A stretch of 64,000 nt of DNA from positions 217,573,286 to 217,637,285 of the forward strand of contig JAHLJT010009436.1 in the NCBI GenBank assembly GCA_031308135.1. The letters run 5' to 3'. Position 1 is the stretch's first letter; each line of letters begins with the position of its first letter. This document shows positions 24,669 to 35,772 of the stretch, piece after piece. The notes beneath the pieces are model-generated. The model was not told the DNA's origin. It saw nothing but the letters and a program-made list of their open reading frames with translations, and ran no database searches. The translations under genes were made by a program, and so were the position numbers. The stretch comes from Acheta domesticus. Its lineage: Eukaryota; Arthropoda; Insecta; Orthoptera; Gryllidae.

Positions 24669-24984
24669 ACGGATCACCCTTATTTTAATAAGGATGAATG
24701 AATTGCCAATACATTATTTGTTGCGAGGACCCGTATTTGATTGGATCTTTGATTCGTACGTTCATCTTCTTACGCCTAATAGGAAAAATAGAATAGTTCA
24801 CTTGATTAGAATCGACATTGAAATGTTTTTTTATATTTGGTTTTCTGATTTTTTATGTCCTCATAGCTACTGTGTTAATATTTTCAGTTTAAGATATTAT
24901 CATATATCTTTCATGTAGTGGGTGATAAAATGAAAAAATCATGATGAAATATGTATATCTGCTGAATTTAGTTCAGGGTCAGCA

Positions 24985-25370
24985 TTGGTACTGTACTCTA
25001 CAAACCTCTTGGTCTTAGGTAACGAGTTTTCGAAACTGGCTGGAGGAGAATTCTAGCGGCCGATTACTCTGATCGGTAGTTTTCCTTGGTTTTCCTGATC
25101 AATTCCAGACAAAAGTCGGAGTAGTACTTTAACAACTTACGTTCCACAGATCGCGCGCGATCATTGCTTCCTCTCACCTTACATACACACTTGCGTGTAA
25201 TACATACACTTACATATCTCACATGTCGGGAGACCAGTCTGGAGGTTAGAGCTTGTTTCGGCTGGGACGGTCCCCCGTTACGTGTGACACCTGGACGGGG
25301 AATCCCCTGTAAGCGAACGGAAGGCTGAAGCCGGTGGGTCTTACCATTCAGGCGGGGACCACCACTTGTC
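24985..25370 (+). mobile_element. SINE-1 copy, plus strand, alternative tail
   Basis: Contains 'ggaggagaattctagcggcc', 'tctgatcggtag' and 'acttacatatctcacatgtcg' in the SINE-1 order. Beyond about 25255 its tail (including 'ggggaatcccctgtaagcg') matches the 430-860 copy, not the 'cattagtccc' tail of the 7.7- and 35.0-kb copies. The family therefore has at least two 3' tails. Confidence 0.8.
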
Positions 25371-25734
25371 GGGAAAAACATTCGCTACTTATATGCTACT
25401 TATATCACTATACTTATATATTGACGGTACTAAATGTGTGTGTGTGTGTATTGTATATACCATATTCGATTCGGATTCTCATACGTCCACCAAAGCCTTC
25501 AATAAAATACTTGTTGCTTTGGCATTTAAATAAATAAGACACGTAAGCAAACGCGCACCCCTTTCTGTTTCGGACTCACAGTGGTCCACAAAGGAGAAAG
25601 GCTGCTGCCGACAAATGAGCTGTCACAACGAGCAACAACATCTTGTCCAGAGTATAGAAAGAACCGTCTGGAATTAGAATACAATGAGCTCGAGGACGCG
25701 GGACCACAATTTTTAAGCGTGCCTGATTCAATTC
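25371..25734. other. No gene recognised
   Basis: Short (TG)n at about 25436-25450. Otherwise unremarkable. Confidence 0.4.
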
Positions 25735-25945
25735 GTCGCAAGCAGCCTCCTACGCGCCGACGAGCGGCGACGGCGATTCGTTCTACGCACATCCGCGGGG
25801 CGGCGCGGCGGGGCGCGACCACAAAGAAACGGTAGCACGGGACACCGCCCCGCGGCCTGCGGCACGTTCACGGCGCTGCGCGCCGCCGTCGGAGCGGTCG
25901 GTGCGCGGTGCTCAGGAATATTCCTCGGCGCGCGAACTTCTCTGC
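25735..25945. other. CpG-dense island, small
   Basis: About 210 bp with dense CpG (gcggcgcggcggggcgcg near 25796-25813). No domain in any frame. Confidence 0.65.
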
Positions 25946-26739
25946 GCCTCCAGGTGTTTTAAATGACTGAACAGTTGTTTCATACACCCATTAAAGGTAA
26001 TAAATATTTTGTTTCATGAAAAATATTTGCGCTCATCATCTTCGTAATTGGCCAAAATGCTTAATGTGCTGAGGTAAGGCCCCATGGTGATGATGGTTGT
26101 GAAGCAAAAGAGATGATAGTTATGCGATGGCTTAATTAGTCAATATTTCAGTCACTGAAAAGTTCAACAAAAGCAATTAATTAGATATATATGGTAAGAC
26201 TAGAATTGTTTTTTGGGGGTGTAAATAATTAGGGCTTCATAAGGGATGAAAGGCAGAAGAGAATTAGATTAAAAAAAGAAAAATTCTGGAGGTAGTCGAA
26301 TCAAGGCGGATGCTAAATGCTGATAATGACGGAAGATGAGGAGGTATGATGATCTGCAATGATACAAGATTAATGGAGTCAGATTATTTTCCCAAAAACC
26401 TTTAATACAAGAACATATGATTATACTAATGACGTCCATTTGTTTAAATACCTGTTGCTAATTCAGATATTTAATACTTTTGTATTTCTAATGCAAGGTG
26501 GTGTTGACGTGTCGATAAGTGGGCATTAAAAGGTTTTCAGAAACATTGAGTCAATAATCAAAAGACTACGTCCACGGCACCGCCAACGAGAGTAGGAAGA
26601 GGAAGGAGGTATCCGCAAAGAAAACGACAACGCCTACCGCAACATCAGTTTCAACCGCGACAACAGGAACAATAACAACAAAATATAAGAATGACAACAC
26701 AAACGATATGAAACCCTGACGGTGCAGGAACATACGCTA
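25946..26739. other. AT-rich DNA, no gene recognised
   Basis: No exon or repeat identified. Confidence 0.4.
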
Positions 26740-27535
26740 GGCTAACGAGTGAGGGAGTGATATTGGAGGTCGCGGGGCGGAGGTAGCGGAGGCTGAACAG
26801 AGGTGGCGGGGGCGAAGGTAGAGGTGGCGGAGGAGGTGGGGGCGTAGGTGACGGGCGCGAAGGAGGTGGGGGCGGTGGTGACGGGGGCGAAGGAGGCGAG
26901 GGTGGAGGAGGCGGGGACGGGGGCGGTGGTGTCGGCAGCGAAGGAAGCGGGGGCGGAGGAGGCGGGGTGGAGGCGGAGGTGGCGGGGTGGGGGTGGTGGG
27001 GGCGGCGGGTGATGAGTTGGCGGGAGCTGCGGGGGTCGGAGGTGGCGGGAGCGGAGGTGGCGGGGCGAAGGCAGCGGGGGCGAAGGGAACGGGGGCGGAG
27101 GTGGTAGGAGTGGAGGTGGCGTGGGCGATGGTGGCGTGGGCGTAGGTGAGGGACGAAGGCGGCAGGGAGCAGTGCGGGGGCGGGGCGGGGGCAGGGTGGG
27201 CGGGTGACAGTCGCGAGGCCGCGGGCGCGTGAGGGCGGCAGCGGCGGCGGGAGGGGGCGTTTCCACGGGCGGCTGACGGCGCCACAATGCCGCGCGGTAA
27301 CGAGCGTCCGGCGGCGCGGCGGCGGCGGCGGCACTGGCGGCAGTGTCGGTGTCGGGTGACCAATTACACGGGCCGCGGGCGGCAGCGTGTGTACCGGCGG
27401 CGGCGGTGACGAGGGCGGGGTGCGCGACACACCAGCCGCCGCCGGCGGGGGCGGGGGCAGGGGCGGTGCGGTCGCGCCGCGTCACCGCCGTTCCCGAGGC
27501 CGAGCGATGACCGCCGCTACGCGCCAGGGCAGCGG
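26740..27535. other. Very G-rich strand-asymmetric island (ggcggaggtgg-type)
   Basis: Nearly 800 bp with G piled on the plus strand, built from drifting ggggcg, gaggtgg and gaaggcgg units. The minus strand stays open in three frames for 208-296 codons, reading Pro/His/Ser/Ala-rich. That is expected when a C-rich strand lacks stop codons, and no domain is seen. Runs of three to five G at short spacing predict G-quadruplex-forming sequence on the plus strand. The right third (27180-27535) is CpG-dense. Confidence 0.75.
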
Positions 27536-28969
27536 CGCACACTGAGGAGCTCACCCCGTTCACGCCTGAAAAAAAATCCATTTGCAAGGCGGAATTTCTC
27601 ACTGCTCCACATGACGTTCGGTTCACCTCCAATATTAGAAATGTCTGGAGTAGATTGGCGAGTTCTCGCCCTCTCCGAATCCATAAATGGTTTTCGCTCC
27701 ATCGATTTATGTTGAATTGATATTATGCGACAAGTCCTCAAAGTTTGTTTCCAATTCAAAAACTTATTCTCTGATTTTAGGGGAAAAAATGTAATTCAAC
27801 ACTAAAAAACGATTGTTCCTTCGAGCAAGAAATACCGAATTGCATGATCTTTGCAGATATACTTTATTTTGTACTTGAACTACTACTAGACTATCCTGTT
27901 AGGTACACTAAGAATATATTTTCTTCTACTGACTCGAATTATCTTCATTATTTAATATGATATTAATTATAAGCAAATAAATAAACTTCTAATATACCAA
28001 TTACATCAAGCACATCTAAATTAGAACGAGAGTTTTATCCTAATATGAAAAGAGTTAATCAATATATTTCAATTTGCATTTTAAGGGATACCTTTCATAC
28101 CTAAAACAATCGAAAATACAGAGAGCATATTGCGATGAAGTATCTGTATCCAATTTGAGCATTTACAGTCAAACGCATTTGATTGGCAATGAGAATTATT
28201 AGAATAGAAGGACCTATAACACATCATCGAACATTTACGACAATAATCAGTTTGTAAATAAATATATTATTGCACTAGTGTCTTCTAAACGCACCTCGTG
28301 GACTTTTATTATTACCAATATAACTCTGTCACTTTTCTCAAGATTAAAGGAAAAATTTATGCGAACTTACAGTACATTTAAATTTTCACAAAGTGAGTGT
28401 AACACAAACGATATTCGTGTTCTGTCGTGATATTACAATTCTCGATTAGCAAACATTGTACAAATAACTTTTGTATTCTCTAATCTCATATTATGAAAGA
28501 TGTTTTACGGAACTTATTTCGTAAAGAACCTTTATCATCATGTATGATATCTGATTTTATTTAATTCTATTTATGTACTGCAAAGAAAGAAAATTACATT
28601 AAAAATGTTATATTACTTCAAATTAGTTTCCAACGCCGCCGGAAGGAGTGTCACTGAGTTTCGGAGCATTCACTTGAGTAATTTTTGAAATTAATGGGGC
28701 TACGACAGCACATACTTTCTGGCGTCATTTATAAGTTATGCAATTTTCGAAAATGCAGAAATTTCAACAACAAATAGACCTGCGCCCGTTTAAAGCGTTC
28801 TTCACTCTATCAGTGAAAGAAAAGGAAACATGTGAAGTCTTTTTTAATAAATCGCATTCACTTCAAGCAGCGAATCCACTTGAAGCAGTGGATAATTCTT
28901 ATTCCAATATGTACTAAATTACTTCATCTATCTCGTTTGTAGTCAGAATCTCCAATCCAGAATTTTGTG
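27536..28969. other. AT-rich DNA, no gene recognised
   Basis: No exon or repeat identified in this stretch between the G-rich island and the nested transposon stack. Confidence 0.4.
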
Positions 28970-29180
28970 GTCCCTTGAGAATTGGTTTTCGGCAAGTCAG
29001 TATGTCTGTCTGTCTGTCTGTCCGTCCGTCTCTCTATGTCTGTCGTGTGTCCTATGATCTATCAGCAACTCTAACGGCTAAACCTTAAGCATAAATTTTA
29101 CCAAAACTGATATTCCCCAATCGATCTGGCTAATGTGCCAGACCCTTGAATTTAATATTGTTTTTTTGTTTTGATGTTTT

Positions 29181-29336
29181 GGGGTCATCCATAAATTACG
29201 TAACGCTAAAGGGGGTGGGGTGGGGGGCTCTGAGGCAGCGTTACGCTGTGTTACATGGAGATTGGGAAGTGCGTTACCAGGGGGAGGGAAAATTGAAAAT
29301 ACTCGAAATTTGCGTTACGTAATTTATGGACAGCCC
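29181..29336 (-). mobile_element. 156-bp Harbinger-like MITE, copy 1
   Basis: The ends are ggggtcatccataaattacg and the inverse of a near-identical sequence. The same element occurs at 43684-43842 and 61167-61321; relative to those this copy is inverted. TTTT flanks both sides, and comparison with uninterrupted repeat-U units supports a 3-4 bp target duplication. Together with the TTA duplication at the 61-kb copy, this suggests PIF/Harbinger-type transposition; the superfamily is inferred. Confidence 0.85.
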
Positions 29337-29713
29337 TTTTAATTTTTGAGGGTACTTTACACGAAGCCTCAGAAACATTTTCAAATTTTTCTCAAAAATG
29401 GCTCCAATTTTTTTATTAAACTTTGTCCCCGGAGAGCGTAAAGTATGCACACAAATGGCAGAGATCTCGGTTTCGTTGAAATATTTCAATTTCGAAATTT
29501 TTAAGAAGTTCATTTTTTCTCGACATCTTCCTACAACTATAGTATTAACCCGAGAGTGGTAACGCGGGGGTCCCCCACGATCCTTTCTTCCTGCTTGTGG
29601 TATTTCCCATGTTGGCTACCCTGACCATTGCTTTAGTACCTTTCTCTTTTTGTATCTTGATATTTAGTGTGCTCTCAGTTTGCCACTTTAGTGAGTTTTA
29701 TCCGTGTAGCAAG

Positions 29714-32700
29714 CAGAGGCGTATCTAGGTATTCCGGCGCCCATGGCAAGCATGGAATTTGCGCCCCTATCAGGATATCGTACTTCAAATTAGGGTTGTT
29801 ATTTGTTTTAGTATGCTTGCACTAATGTCAATAAGATTCTGATTAATTTTAAAAAGTTTCATAAAAAAATTATCTCGAAAATAATTTACTGTTTTTAATT
29901 TACTTTTTTTAATTTTAGGAATTGAGAAAATAAAGAGAAGATAACAATTCATGTTTATCAATATATATATTTACATTCCTTGTAAAATGAAATGACGAAA
30001 ATGTTACTATTTTAAAAATATATTATCAACTTTTTGAACATTTACAAAAATAAATTTATGAAAATGACTACATAAACTAAAATGACAACTCTTAATAAGA
30101 ATACTTTATTACTTATACAAATACTGAAATGAACCTCCTTTGAACAGTGGTTTTAGTAATATTTTTATTTATTTTCTTTCCATTCATCCCAACTATTGTC
30201 TAATTAATTTAATACATAATAACCCTATTTTCAATAAATAATAACCCGTATTTTCAACTGGTATATCCCCCGCTACACTCCCCCTTTAATGCACACAGCA
30301 ATTCCTTGTTTATTTACGTTATCAAACCTGAGGGGGGTTGTTGCGAGCTACACAAAAGGTACCAAAGGTACTTGAGATGGCACAGGGTACTCTATAGAAC
30401 ATGATGCACTATTTGTTTTAGTTTTGTCAAGAAATGTCATCAAAAACTTTCTATATTTCTTATCCTCTTGTTCTTACAACTGTCGTCTTTTTCGACCAGC
30501 AGCACCAGATTCTTTTTGGTTTTGATGGAACTCTTCATGGTGTACGTACGTATCACTGAAAAGTAGATACGTTCCATGATAAAAGTTTAATGTTAATGGT
30601 CAACATTAAAGAAAAGTTTAATGTTTGACATGCATACGTCGTCTTTGAAAAGTGTACACACTATTGGCACTATTCGTGTGGAAGTGACGAATTATGATTA
30701 AATTATATCGCCTACATGTAAAAAAAATGCAATTAAAACTTAATATCATGCACATCAATGTCGGATTCTTTTTTTCTCGTCTGCTAAATCAGATAGGGCC
30801 TAGCTGAACCGACGTTGGTTGGAGAATAGGGGCTTCATACGAAAATGTTTGTCATATTTGTTCTATCACACAGCCGAGAGTTGAATGATTCCTTATTATT
30901 TATTACTATTTCATATTTTTACTCTTTTTACTTCTGCCTCATACTGGTACAGTATTCCATCAATTATGGGCCACCCACGTAACTTCCAAACGGTTTACGA
31001 TATCGAAACGTAGTTTTGCCTCAACAATTGTGGAACCACGGGGCAAGAAATATGTCGCAGAGATATTTTTTAAATACTTTAATTTTCGAGAAAATTATTC
31101 GTCTTTGTGTTTATAAATGGAACTAATACATTTTCTCGTTAACAATCGATAGATCATAAAAGAGGAATGCAATGATGTACCATTTGTTAATGTTTTGATT
31201 GTAGTAATGACTGTAAAACTAGTAATGACTTCCTAACATGTGATTTTTTAATTAAATGGACAATAATTCCTGTAGCAACCCTCGCAACTAGTGTTGGCAA
31301 ATTTTACCAAAACATCGAATTATCGCTAACGGATTTTCGATATCGATGAAAAAATCTACAAAGAAACATGGATGTATAACACGACGTTTTAAATATAGAC
31401 TAATAAACTTGCAATTTTCCTATCGAATTTAAATTAAGTCAATTAAAGCCAGAAATAAAACAATTATCGTATACGTAGTTCTAGTGCTTACCTTCTATTA
31501 ACATTGTTATTTTCTTTTGTGCATTCAGGTGTTTCTATATCGGAATTTACTTATTTCAGAACTACTAGCAATAGACTCTGACCCGGAATCTTCAAGACAC
31601 TTCTGTGTCACTCTCACACAATGATTTCCTTTGCAAGTTAAACGCTATGAAACTTCTAGAAGGCGCCACTGGCAAACCTTCTTACGTTCCCAACGAGAGC
31701 AGTATTTTCCACTAGTATTTTAATTATGGAAGTCTGTTCAACTGTACTACTTTTCGCATTTCATTTTTTTTTAATTGCCAGTCTTAAATGATACGTTAGG
31801 AGAAACATTAGTCAGGATCTTGGAAAGACTTTGCCACCATAATTATTGCAGATAGAACCTTTTTGTTTTAAAAAATATTACATGTGCCGATAGAACTAAT
31901 TACACTGTCCATAAGTCGACGATAAAAAAAATTGACATCTCAGATTCATGCAGCCGATAAAAATACTTTTACATATCCAACTAAGTCGATAACTCATTTT
32001 CCCACAAAAGTGAAGTTAAACCCCTTTAATTTAAGAAAGCAAAATGTCTTCACAAAAACAAACCCTATAAAAAATAAATTATTGACTTACCTTACCCGAC
32101 AATCTGGAATTAGCAGCTAAATTTCACGAAGTTCTTCGCACTGAATAGTGTGTTGCGTGTAGCATCGCGATCGCGCACACCAAATGAACGAACGAAAATA
32201 TGAGAAAGACAGTATTGCCAGATAAACTCCAGCACTTTAACCCTCTATTAACACTATGAAAACGACTAAATGACAAAAAAACACTCAAATAATTTGGTGA
32301 TCAATGTTGAACAGTTACTTGTACATATTTTATTTATAAATATATGGTGAAAGATGTGCTAGTTTGGAAAGCAATGGTTGGTCACACATCACATGTTACT
32401 GTGGGACTTCCCTGGATTGAGTGGAGTGAGTCTCATTCACGACCTGTCATAAGGTCTGAGGGCCATTTCTAACACTACTATCGATTCCGGCGATGACACG
32501 CCTACCGATAACATACTCACACGTGAGCAGCTCCCAAACTTCCTTAGATTGCACAGGCGAAATTTGCAGCGTGGTAAAGAGGATGACATTAAACAACGAT
32601 ATTGCTTTATTAAAAAAAAAACATTTGTTTAATTTTGTAAGCATTTTATACAATTAGCACATTTAATGCAAAAAGATTTTATTTCATCTGTTAGTGTAAA

Positions 32701-32827
32701 GTTTAATTCCATAATTGAATAATAATTCATTCAAGTTTTTTTCATAACCGTCGAAAGCTAAATAGCGCCCCTTGTGAGTGGCGCCCATGGCACGAGCCAT
32801 GCCTGCCATACCCTAGATACGCCTCTG
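29714..32827 (-). mobile_element. hAT-A element, 3.1 kb, nested in piggyBac-1
   Basis: The termini are CAGAGGCGTATCTAGG and CCTAGATACGCCTCTG, perfect inverted repeats over 16 bp. They are flanked by an identical 8-bp duplication GTAGCAAG (29706-29713, 32828-32835), diagnostic of hAT. Its ends match the 152-bp MITE at 11.4 kb. The interior is AT-rich and mostly unassigned. The only recognisable coding piece is a minus-strand N-terminal transposase-like stretch at 30348-30540, so the element is internally rearranged and non-autonomous. The perfect duplication implies it arrived after the piggyBac. Confidence 0.93.
30348..30540 (-). pseudogene. hAT transposase N-terminal remnant
   Basis: A minus-strand stretch of about 64 codons contains KESGAAGRKRRQL, one internal stop, then EQEDKKYRKFLMTFLDKTK and a Pro/Val/Ser-rich tail. 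A basic 'SGA..RKRR' block followed by a charged helix is typical of the start of ZMYM/TTF-type hAT transposases. No BED/TTF zinc finger, RNase-H-like DDE core or hATC dimerisation domain was found, and only about 630 bp remain downstream within the element. The assignment is inference from the motif and from its position inside a hAT element. Confidence 0.5.
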
Positions 32828-32999
32828 GTAGCAAGCTATTGTTTTGTTTGGGATGCCCGGAGACCCCTCGCGTTACCTTCTACGTTATCAAAGGTGTCTT
32901 CAGTCTTGTACATTCTATTAGTATTGCATGCTGTATTTTTACGTTAGGATTCCCTAGCAAAATTAAAACTGAAGTACTGCGAACATTGTAGGTCACGTT

Positions 33000-33530
33000 A
33001 TATATTAAGAAAGGAGTGGAAGAATACGCCAATTTTTGCTGAAAGCGAGAACAGAATATCTTTACTTACCGCCCTGGAAAAAGCAGTCTGCACGCAATTC
33101 CAAAATACCAAGATAATGTTTTCCTTGTTTATTGACTTGGATATGATTGAGAGAATTACAGAAGCCACCAACATCAAAAATGAAATGGATTTAGAGAGGA
33201 ATAAAAATGATCGCAGCACCAATAAGACCGACGAAGGAGAAATGAAGGCAGTAATTGTGCTACGTATTTGGCATGGTCTGTGAAATCAGGGCACCCAAAT
33301 CTTCCTGAATTCTGGAAAGTGGATAATATAGGTATTGAAATTTTTCATTGTACTTTGAATTTGAAAAGATCTCAATTTCTGCTACGAATCATGGGCTTGG
33401 ATGTGGCAACAAGAGCAGTCCGGTAGAAAAATTAACTCGAAATATTAGATGCTTTCCTGATGAATTCTCAGAGTTGTTTAGCAACTAAATTCGTAGTAAA
33501 AGGTTTAATTATACGCAAAAAATTGTTAAT
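33000..33530 (+). pseudogene. piggyBac-1 transposase fragment
   Basis: Plus-strand frames give recognisable piggyBac (DDE_Tnp_1_7) N-terminal sequence in three linked frames. First comes a block ending TEATNIKNEMDLERNKND, then TNKTDEGEMKAVIV, then after a frameshift VKSGHPNLPEFWKVDN, IGIEIFHCTLNLKRSQFLLR and further degenerate text to about 33530. In intact family members these segments precede the first catalytic Asp. The whole catalytic core is deleted. The ORF on the opposite strand (32998-33222) is a shadow. Confidence 0.8.
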
Positions 33531-33999
33531 AATAGAAGAAGAGTATATATATATTAATTTTATTTTTTAATAATTTAGCATATATCATGAAAAAAGTGAG
33601 GGGGTCTGGAGACACCCCACGTTACCACTTACGTTTCAAAAAGTCACGTTACCACTGCCGGGTTAAAGACAGAGATTTTTTTCTCTGAATAAAATCTATT
33701 TCTCAAAATTAGATCTTTAATTGAAGACATTTACATTTCTTTCAAAACATGAATAGTTTTTTTCTCTCGGAGGTACTTCATGAGCAGCAGGTACACTGTG
33801 AAAAGATAATGACAGTGGAGTCAAGAAAAAATCATCTCAAGACACTTTCATCAAAATAATCTTGTAATGCCTTATGTATGTTTGTAAGCTTGCATGCTTG
33901 TAAGTTTCTTGCCGTAAAACAGTACAATGAGATACTTTCCAGACAGTCTCGAATGTCTTTCGCCCGTCCTCAATGTGGAGTGGGGCCCACTGCAACAAG

Positions 34000-34345
34000 T
34001 TGTACTTCGACGCGGCCGACGACAGCAGCGAGCACCTCGGCGCAGAGTGGCCGGGATCAGTGCTAGAGCGGGGGGGCACTCGGGGGAGCGCGTGGTCTTG
34101 GCTCTGGCGTTGGAAGTCCAGTTGCAGGCACCGGTTGTCAGTTTTGCGTGACCCAAGAGCGAGACGCGGCACGCAGTAGCCCCGGCACATCAAAAGAGCC
34201 GTCCTCCCCGCCGCGCCGCCCGCCCCTCCCCGCCCCGCGGGGTCACGTGCTCTGCGACGACACGACTCCTTAGCCGTTACTGGCGAGTAAGGAGAGCGCG
34301 TGACCGCGCTGGAGCTCCTGGTGCGGAGAGGGAGACATATTGGGA
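34000..34345. other. CpG-dense island
   Basis: CpG- and C-rich, with ccgccccgcggggtcacgtg (34231-34250), which includes an E-box-like CACGTG. Short frames on both strands lack domains. Promoter function is possible but unproven. Confidence 0.65.
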
Positions 34346-35007
34346 CATTGACGCTCTTTGGGAAACTATGCTATTTCCTCGTCTAGAAATTTTCTCAATA
34401 AAGAAACGGAAAGATCTCAATCCCAAAAACACAAATACGAAAATTTGCTGTCTTCAAGACTGGAAATGGGAAACGTGGAACATGCAGAACGTTGTCATTC
34501 GGCATGTTCGTCGTTCGAAGTAACAATGAATCCACTTCTCCTATACCCATTGGAGGCTCTCCATTGGAGGCTGAAAACATTTTTAATACTTTCAACTTTT
34601 TCCCAATGTCTTTCTACATTCAATAGTTTCCGTCAAAATCTGAAAATACGTAATTTCGGTTCTTCGAGCACTTTCCATTTCGAATATTCCGTGTGAACAC
34701 ATCGCGACGTGACGTTAATAAAAGCAGATTTTTTTGCATATTATACTAAAAACAAATACATTTCCTTAAAAAATTAAATTGCCTTTTATTCATCTACATA
34801 ATTTTCTCGGTGCTCTCACGAATATAAAAATGCTCTTTATGATAGTTTCCTCCGCAGATAGTGCTCCTTTACAACAAAAAATTACTATTATTAAACGCAC
34901 GTGATAAAGAAAATATAAATATTTGGGAAGTTAAATAAGGTTTACCTGTTTAATCTTACATTTTATTTCATTTTACTTACCCCTACTGTTTTGCCATCTA
35001 AACACCC
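34346..35007. other. AT-rich DNA, no gene recognised
   Basis: A 112-codon plus frame (34358-34696) has no recognisable domain. Confidence 0.4.
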
Positions 35008-35545
35008 CTGATTGATTGATTACATGTGATTCCGGGTGCGTCAACGTCTAGGGCCATTAGTCCCGTAAGTGTGCTGTATGTTGTTTTGCTCGGGAGATGG
35101 AAATCTTACCCCGTTGGATCGCAGGATCCGACGTCTACATACCGTAAGCTAGTGGGGTTTTCCCCAACCAGGTATCTCCAGCGGGACATGCTCTAAGCCC
35201 GCAACCGGTCTCTCGACATGTGTGGTAGTTAGTGCATGTAAGTGTAACCTGTGTGTAAGGGATGAGGATAGAACAAGGAATGGGAAGGAAAGATAGTGCG
35301 CGGTCCGTGGCCCGTTGTTTAGGGTACAGCTCCGACATTGGCCTGATGTTGATCGGAGAAACAACGGAAAGCTACCGATCAGAACAGCCGGCCGCTAGAA
35401 TTCTCCTCCAGACAACAACAGAACTCGACCAAGCTCTCTGGCTAGTGTCGAAAATCCTGCCACCGTCGGGACTCGAACCCCAGGACCTCCTGGTCAGAGA
35501 CACTGCAGTAACATCAGTTGATGCTCTCAGCCAGCACTCCTGATA
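35008..35545 (-). mobile_element. SINE-1, best-preserved full-length copy
   Basis: Minus strand, head at the right. The A-box region (complement of gctctcagccagcactcc, 35524-35541) and B box (complement gggactcgaaccc, 35468-35480) are both intact and tRNA-spaced. The body includes 'gttgatcggagaaac' and 'gccggccgctagaattctcc'. The 3' tail runs through 'cattagtcccgtaag' to a short (TGAT)n tract at 35010-35022. At about 540 bp it is long for a SINE. The middle, around the complement of 'gtacagctccgacattggcc', resembles a conserved central domain I recall from polyneopteran SINEs; that link is from memory. Confidence 0.88.
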
Positions 35546-35697
35546 TTAAAGACCCACAAAACGTGGATTCTGACTATACAATTAGATAGAGGAACTTATT
35601 TACTATTACAACTTAGAAAAAATTCCCTGGTCTGCCTATGTGCGAAAACGGCCGGAAGAGAATGTTCCTCTCTTCGCAGCCCAAGTTCCCCGCCTCA

Positions 35698-35772
35698 GGA
35701 TCCGCCGCCGCCGCCGTCGCCGCCACCGTCGTCGTCGTAGTCGTCGTCGTCGTAGTCGTCGCCGCCGCCTCG
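35698..35772. repeat. (CCG/GTC)n trinucleotide array
   Basis: A gccgccgcc run followed by gtcgtcgtcgta units and gccgccgcc again. It would read as poly-Thr/Ala on the minus strand, but no surrounding domain supports a gene. Confidence 0.85.

Larger units (their letters stand above)
29549..33662 (+). mobile_element. piggyBac remnant (piggyBac-1) carrying a nested hAT
   Basis: Flanked by TTAA on both sides (29545-29548, 33663-33666), the invariant piggyBac target. The ends start CCCGAGAGTGGTAACG and end with its near-inverse CGTTACCACTGCCGGG. A related subterminal block with 'ggagac', 'gttacc' and 'acgtt' lies directly at about 32852-32885 and again at 33604-33640. Without the hAT insertion and its extra 8 bp the element is about 990 bp, with a transposase fragment at 33000-33530. 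Repeat-U sequence is continuous across the TTAA seam. Confidence 0.9.
28970..33785 (+). repeat. Repeat U copy, split by later insertions
   Basis: The left part (28970-29548) and right part (33663-33785) belong to one repeat-U copy. Features shared with the intact units at 49-50.9 kb run in order: the (tctg/tccg)n array near 29009, 'ttccccaatcgatctggc', 'tcaaaaatggctccaa' and 'atcttcctacaacta' on the left. On the right come the block after 'acagagattttt' and 'gacatttacatttctttcaaaa'. Everything from 29549 to 33662 is foreign and absent from the other units. A small MITE (29181-29336) is a second, separate insertion in the same copy. Confidence 0.85.

Noticed and set aside
26651..27632. Three overlapping minus-strand frames of 208-296 codons, Pro/His/Ser-rich
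   Set aside because: All three phases are open at once because the C-rich strand contains almost no stop codons. No domain, and the composition explains them.
28990..29040. Short (tctg/tccg)n array considered as a separate microsatellite or CRISPR-like repeat
   Set aside because: It is an internal part of repeat U, present at the same place in the 49-50 kb units. There are no spacers of the CRISPR kind anywhere in the window.
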